Below, in pieces: positions 57,734 to 64,000 of a DNA stretch of 64,000 bases. Source of the stretch: Clavelina lepadiformis (Eukaryota; Chordata; Ascidiacea; Aplousobranchia; Clavelinidae). Position 1 is the first letter of the stretch; the number at the start of each line of letters is the position of its first letter. Under the pieces are notes generated by a model. That model did not search any database and was not told the origin of the DNA. It saw only the letters and a program-made list of their open reading frames with translations. A program made the translations under genes and the position numbers. Location of the stretch: the NCBI RefSeq assembly GCF_947623445.1, contig NC_135244.1:13516860-13580859 (forward strand), read 5' to 3'.

Positions 57734-60700
57734 GAGCACTAGCATTGCAGCGACTTTTTTATATTTTATTATTTTTGAATACGCATTATAGAAGCATGAA
57801 TTGTTTTTGCACTTGTTTGACTGATACAGTGTGCCTACTAAAGACAAGACAATCCATACATTGGCCGAAATTGCTGTCGACAATTACATGTGTGCTTTTA
57901 AAAATAGATCTATCGGATCATCTTGTATAAAACCCACTGCCGCTTTATAATTTTAATCAGCACTGTAAGATATGGCGTACAATTCTATCATTACTCTTAG
58001 CAATATCTCTTATATAACTATGGCGCAAACTTCCTGATTCTATAAACGTTATTTTAGATGTGTCAAGCGCAAATATTGCAAATAATGTTTTAGGTTTCTT
58101 TATCTCCTAAGCAGCAAGACAATGTGCAGTGTGCACTATGCCTGCTCGTAATACATAAATCTGTTATTGATAACATCGCCACCATCATAAAGAGTGTTGT
58201 TCTTATGTTGCCTTGTGAAAGGTCATACAGGATAATTATTTTACCTGCAAATAACAGTCGTATCATCTATAAAGATAGTACTCTACATCCAACTTGCCAA
58301 ATCATAATACTGTGTATTTTACCTCAATATTTCTTGACGCCTTACCGTTTCGGCTGTGGATACGAAGACTTTCTATGATAAAAACTCACACTATTTTTGC
58401 ATGGATTGTTATTTATGTGGTATATATTCTGTCTCGAAATTAATATTTTAGGACGTTGTGCAATTTTTGTCGGCTGCATGACGTGATGCTGCTGGTTATT
58501 GCTGAACAGTTTGCAATAAAGCATGTTAAAAAGCAAAAGCAAGATCCAAATATGACTTCGGCTTGGTTAAATAGGTAAATTAACATTGATTTCTTTAAAT
58601 TCTATACAGTGTTATTTGTGCAGGTTTTGTGATTTGCTTAATCATACAGCACAAGCTCAATTCTTGTGTGCAAGAAATAAATTGAATGGTTGCCAACAGT
58701 AAAAAACTGATGGGCAGATAAAACAAATTTATAGTATCTTTATTTAAAGTAAAAGTCAGGTTTTGATTTTGTCGAAATCCATGTGGAGGTCAATCGAATT
58801 AAATAATACTTTTATTAATACTGTAGGCTTACAGTGTAAAACTACATTCTATACTTGAGTTGTCGGAAATGGGCCTAAATTACACCTCACACTTAAGACT
58901 ATATCCTTTAATTGCTTGTGACGATATTATGCGTTACCTAAATTTCTTTTTTTAGCGCATTGCCCATCTTCAAGGCTTTTCGGCATGTAGAGCATACTGT
59001 ATAATAAGCAATGGGCCGTATTCAAAACCAAGCTAACTAACACCTAACTTCCATACGAATGAATTGAACACGTTATTGAAATTAAAGTAGGCTTAGACGT
59101 GCCAGCTTATAAAGAAGCATATATACAGTATCTTGTATATAGACTTTTTTCAAAGTGTCTTATAAAGTCCTAATGACTGAAAACTGAGAAAATAAAAACA
59201 AAAACGCGGCAGTCTATGTTCGAAAAAATTTTCTTCTTTATTGATTTTTTATCAGATATTAACAAAACAAGTCAAGTAGGATACAAATAAACGCTGAATA
59301 GAATTGGGTTTGTGATCACAGTGGTTGGTACCTTTTTAAAATAGAAGCAAATTTATGATAATCTCTTATTGGTCTCGTTAGTTCTGGCAGAACATTCCAA
59401 AGTTTGGCCCCAAAGATTTACTGCTTGCTAAGTATGACTGCACAACGGTAAACATAGTTTATTGTGCCTCTTTGCGCCATTTGAATTTAAACTTTTATTA
59501 GTTTTTAGGTTGTCAAATGTAGGTGGCAAGTTTTTATTGACGTTTTTGTGCATAAACATATTTGTCCCTAGAAATAACAAGCCGCATATTGTGTTTGTTA
59601 ATTCGATTCAACTCACCTCAAGCTCCTATACGTTTTTCACCATGCTTGTAGATTACAGCCTTTTTGTGGTTTTGCCGAATTCTCATGACTGACCACTAAC
59701 GACACCCTGTCGCTATCGTATGTAAAGAGGTGCATTTTGTAGAATGTGTGTGGTCGTTTTTAATTGCTTGCTGCTATTTGAAAATGCAGATTTTTATTTA
59801 AAACATTTCTTTTCTCAAAGTGCAATTGGTACCAAGGCTCAACGAGTCGACGTATACATGTTAAACTAACTTGGTAATTTTGGAACAAAGTGTACGAAGC
59901 TGTGATGGGGCGCTGTCCAATCCCAATACATATTTGAACAAATTGGAATTTTCGAAACAGGATAAAAAGTGTTGAACACAATTACACTGAAATTTGGTAA
60001 ATTGAAAATATCCAAAAAAATGAATAAATAAACAAACAGCATTAATTTAGAAAAAAAATTTGTCAAATTTGATAATACTAAACAAGAAATAAAAAGTTGA
60101 AATGTGCCAGAACAGAAATTAATCTCTTATATGAATATTCTAAACAGAAAACTACTAAAGCAAATACTTTCGTACAAAAGTTATGGTTCATTGTTCTGCA
60201 ATTGGTGAATCAGCTGAGAATTTCATTTGACATCTTGATCAAAGTTCGCATCTGCTGTGCAGTTTCTTTCATGCATCGTTCGAAGATTATATGTGCTTTC
60301 CACTTTAACACCTTTGCTGCCCTCCAGTGGATGTCTTCAGTTTTTATTTCATTGGTTGGCTGTATTTTCGGGATTTATGTTGACCTCTTTAAACATCTCA
60401 ATCATGACACTTTGCAATTTGCAGTTTTATTCTTTGTCCCACAGAAACGTCCAGAACTTGACTGTTTCGTAAAGGCGTATGGCTTCAATACTTCTGTTAA
60501 AGTGTTGCTCATCTGTCGGAATTCATGTTATATTTACCGGGCTTTTGCGAGAAAAGTGAGGTCAGGTGACGCTGTTGTACCCGCGCTTTATATCTCGATA
60601 GCTTTGACTTTGTACAGTATTTCTTTACTTTGATTTTATATTCAGGTGTCTATAGTTTGTTGACATTGCCAGTATTTTTCATGTAAGTTATAAGGTTTTC

Positions 60701-63700
60701 ATGGCAGTTTGTTTTTCTCTGCTGTCGAGTGTCAGTTGGCTGATTTCCTCCCGAAATATTATGGTAATTTTTTCAGCTGATGTTGCTATAATGGAGGTTC
60801 TCCACTGCGTATATCAGCCGGTTCTTTTCACCAAGATTGCTAGTTTTGATTTTGTCTTAATAACTTTGTACACTCGCTGGCGTAAAGAGGTGCATGGTTG
60901 GCCTCTTTAGTGGTGAAGTTTGTAGGTCTATATATGGTGTTGCAGCGGGATATGATTTTCTTCCACTTCTCGTCGGAGTACACCAATACTAATAACGTCG
61001 GAGTACTTCCAATACTTTGTCAACTTCATATTGCCTACACCTGCTTTGTCTCTGCAACAGATGCTGCTGCCTGCGTTGTACAGTACTGGGTAGAGATCAG
61101 TATAGTAGCAAACTTTTCTGCTTGTCCCCGATAGCTCTAATATCAGTAACAGTTAAGAAGTAATATTTTTCAATAATTCTTTTATGATCTTCCGGTATTG
61201 GTAACATGATGTTGCAATTTGGATGCGCTTCTTTCCACAAGGAGTGCACTCTTTGTTTGTAGGCGCGTTATGATGGATTTGCTAACAGGTACCATAGCAT
61301 GACTTGGATGTCGTTTTTTGTAACGACTTCCTCCGTTGTTTTAAGTCAATAACCCACTTTGTTTTTCACCATGATTCCCGAGCTCGTGGAGCACGGCAAA
61401 CCTTGTAGATCCAGACGACGTCTGATCCGGCTGTTATTTTTTATACTTCTGGTTATCATCAGAGTTGGTTAGTGGTAATACATTGTACGTACTAAAAAAG
61501 TGCCGTCGTAATAACGGTACCGGTCCTTGGCAAAAAATTCACCGACGGTGACGGTTCAAAAAAGTTCAAAAAAGTATTTCTCGGCATCGCGGTACTTGTT
61601 GTATAACAGGTCTTGCTGCAAATGCAATTTTTCCTTGACTTTATAGTTGAGTGTTAAAATGTAAATGACTTAACTGGACTTGTGACTTTAGTTTGATGAC
61701 CTGTTACGATTTTGGTTCTAAAAAATAACACGTTTTCAGACATTCAATTTAGCAAGCGTTTGGCGGCGGAATGTATTCTCTTTTGAGAAAATATGGCAGC
61801 CGGACACACATGAGTTTATCACACATAAATTAGACAGGGAAGGATCCTTCAACTTACTATATGGCCTGTTTGCAAAAGTGAGCGTATTGAATGATACCTA
61901 TTGGTTAATATGTAAATACGACTGATGTATGCGCTTTTAAATATATCAGGATTTTGCAGCATTAATGTGTTTCGATGAGATAGAGATTTTATTCACTGTG
62001 ATCGGTAATCTTTGGCATTTATTAAGCAATAGACCTGTGCGTCAATTAATTCGTTTTAACAAACTCAAAAAAGGGCTTGTTTTTTGTTGAAGATCATGCT
62101 TAAATTTTTCTGAAACGAATAGGGAAGGTTACAACAATTTGAAAATTTTCAAGTAAGGCTTATACCCAGAGGTAGCTCGTGAGTTTTATAAATGGAAGGG
62201 CTGCGGCTTAGTTAGGCACTTTCAAACCTTATATTTTTCTCGTGTTCAAATAAATGAATTAAAAATGTTGACAGGAGTCGATCTTTTCCTAGTTACTGTC
62301 TGAGTAGCAAGGTGTTTTCGATCGCCTATATTTAACAACGGAAATTTTCGACCTACTTTGATTCCTTTTTAAATTGCAAGCATTTTTGGTAACGGACCGT
62401 AACAATTTTGGACAAGTAAATAGCATATGAATTTCTTTACGCGATAAAGAAAAAATTGTTGAAAATATGTTGCCAAGTTCATATTTTACAGCGGTTTGAA
62501 TCCTGCGCACTGGACTTGTTCCGTATGACCTATAGATACGTGACTTCAGCGAAACATGTGACGTGAAATGCGTAAAAGTTCGCGTGTTATCTGCAGCGCG
62601 TGTAAACACAGAAATTAATTTCCTATTTACTGCTAGTCTATTGTTTTAACCTTTGCTTGAAATGCAAGGCAAAATTGCATGAGTAACGCGCCGCAGATAT
62701 CACGAAAAATTTTCCGTCTCATGCCATGCTGGCCACGTAACGTGACCTCATGTCTAACAAAACCAATGCGTAGGATTCAAAGCACTGTAAAATACAGTAA
62801 ACACTAGACAACCTTTTTCCAGTTTGTTTCTTTACTGTGTAAAAAATTCATACGCTACCCACCTGATCAGAATTATTACAAGCCGATGCCCAGAACGCTT
62901 GCAATTTAAAAAAGAATGAAAGTGGGTCGAAAAATTCTGTTGCTTAGTATGGGTGATAGAAAAAATCTTGTCACCCAGAACAAGCTGGCGGCGTAACTCG
63001 GAAAAGGTCTATTCGCTGCTGGAACTATGACAAAGTTTTATATTGCGCTTGAGTAATGAAACTGCAACGTACAGCAAAATTTAAGTATATATGCAATCAC
63101 AAAACACTACTCACGCTCTCACATTCAAAATGTACCTAGACCTAAAGGCTTATTTCTTCCGGCTAACTTTATTTCAAACAAAGGTGAGGGGGTGTGGCTA
63201 ACCTAACGAAAGCTTTTGCATAAGTTACCGTATATTCGCAGTTTATAATGTTAATTTCTTAAAGGTTTTTTTCCTTGCAAGCTAACCCAGTTCAGAATAA
63301 ACCCTGCCCACCCTGTTTGGGCACACCTTTAAGCCCTGGGCCTCTATTACGTGCACTAACTCAGTCTTTTGCATCTTTAAAACCATTCAAGCCTACAAGT
63401 GAAGATCCTGTTGCAGTAGCATGTAGTTAAGTCATCCAATATCAATGCAATAACACTAACCTACCTGCAGTGTTAACTGGGTGTTTTAAACCGGCAGAAA
63501 GCCAGGTAGTTGCTGCGTAGTTTTTTACGACTTCTGGCTGCTTCTACTACAGCCCAAATTACCAGCTACATATATTTTTTCTAACTTCGAATTGCTAACA
63601 GGGAATTCCCCTTTTGTGAGTCGAAGAAAAACAATAAACCGAAATCATAGACAATGGAAGTATGAACATAAGTAGAATAAAGCGGAATTATAAATGTAGT

Positions 63701-64000
63701 GTTTGTATTGTTTAAGTGTATATCTTTCCGATGTCTATGCTTTGTAGTCATACACCCATAGACATCCTATGTATAACTATAGATATACATAAGATATCTA
63801 TACATACACCATGTATTATATAATGTACATAATAAATTAGTTAGGTAACATAGTTTAAAGCTAGGGGTTCCTCATAGAAATCCCATAGAAAGGGTTAATA
63901 TAAAGACTTTGGTGGTAAACTGGTAGTAGTAGGCAAATAAAATCGAAGGATATGAATTAATGTGGCTAACGCAAAGCGAGATTGCAGTTTCACCTCATAG
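57734..64000. other. NK4 3' UTR and gene-poor right end
   Basis: No complete gene is seen. The plus frame 60097-60633 (178 codons) and its neighbours have hydrophobic, Cys/Phe-rich translations typical of the reverse of a coding-like strand. The minus strand at 59.8-61.4 kb shows broken Lys/Glu-rich coding-like pieces and may be an old transposon. Small repeats: ttcaaaaaag twice at about 61557-61575 beside a GGTACCGG palindrome (61519-61526), and TA-rich palindromic words at 63745-63835. Confidence 0.45.
58515..58520 (+). terminator. Candidate poly(A) signal of NK4
   Basis: AATAAA about 780 bases downstream of the NK4 stop codon, in AT-rich sequence with no other gene before it. Confidence 0.45.

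Overview
This is a eukaryotic window, almost certainly from an ascidian tunicate with a compact, AT-rich, Ciona-like genome. The evidence is the many short introns with GT-AG borders, an Nkx2-5/tinman-class gene with an NK2-specific domain, animal family-9 glycoside hydrolase (cellulase-like) genes, and tRNA-derived SINE copies. I cannot fix the species. Long open frames are a poor guide here because most genes are split. Genes were rebuilt from splice signals, reading phase and protein-family similarity. In four rebuilt genes the summed exon lengths are exact multiples of three.

Layout: (1) 1-1378, minus strand: 5' part of a myosin regulatory light chain gene that runs off the left edge; its start codon is alone at the end of its own exon. 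(2) 5560-7030: decayed LINE. (3) 9163-10529, minus strand: unrecognised gene for a charged protein. (4) 11154-19585 (copy A) and 21643-31280 (copy B), both minus strand: tandem paralogues with the same 15-exon plan. They encode large secreted proteins: signal peptide, agrin NtA/NTR-like domain, (sushi domain in B only), linker, CBM2-like domain, second linker, GH9 domain. (5) 31.3-39.3 kb: gene-poor, with two doubtful exon candidates. (6) 40097-47066, plus strand: complete 19-exon C2CD5 (CDP138) orthologue. (7) 52961-57733, plus strand: NK4/Nkx2-5 (tinman) with a tinman motif, homeodomain and NK2-specific domain. (8) 57.7-64 kb: non-coding or decayed repeats.

The most striking finding is the GH9 pair. 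In both copies all three catalytic positions of the GH9 fold are changed. The two Asp of the GGWYDAGD-type motif have become Asn and Gly (GGWYNAGG), and the catalytic Glu of the NEV motif has become Lys in B and Arg in A. The rest of the fold remains, with open frames and clean introns. They therefore look like conserved secreted pseudo-cellulases with carbohydrate-binding and matrix-type modules, plausibly binding cellulose or tunic without cutting it. Copy A also carries a 48-bp minisatellite of about 19 units coding an acidic Thr/Pro/Glu stalk, and has no sushi domain. One GH9 exon is almost identical between copies while its neighbours are strongly diverged, which suggests gene conversion.

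Transposable elements seen: a SINE family with a shared 3' tail (three loci), a long inverted-repeat element in the largest C2CD5 intron, an LTR with an adjoining primer-binding-like site in the NK4 intron, and the LINE relic.
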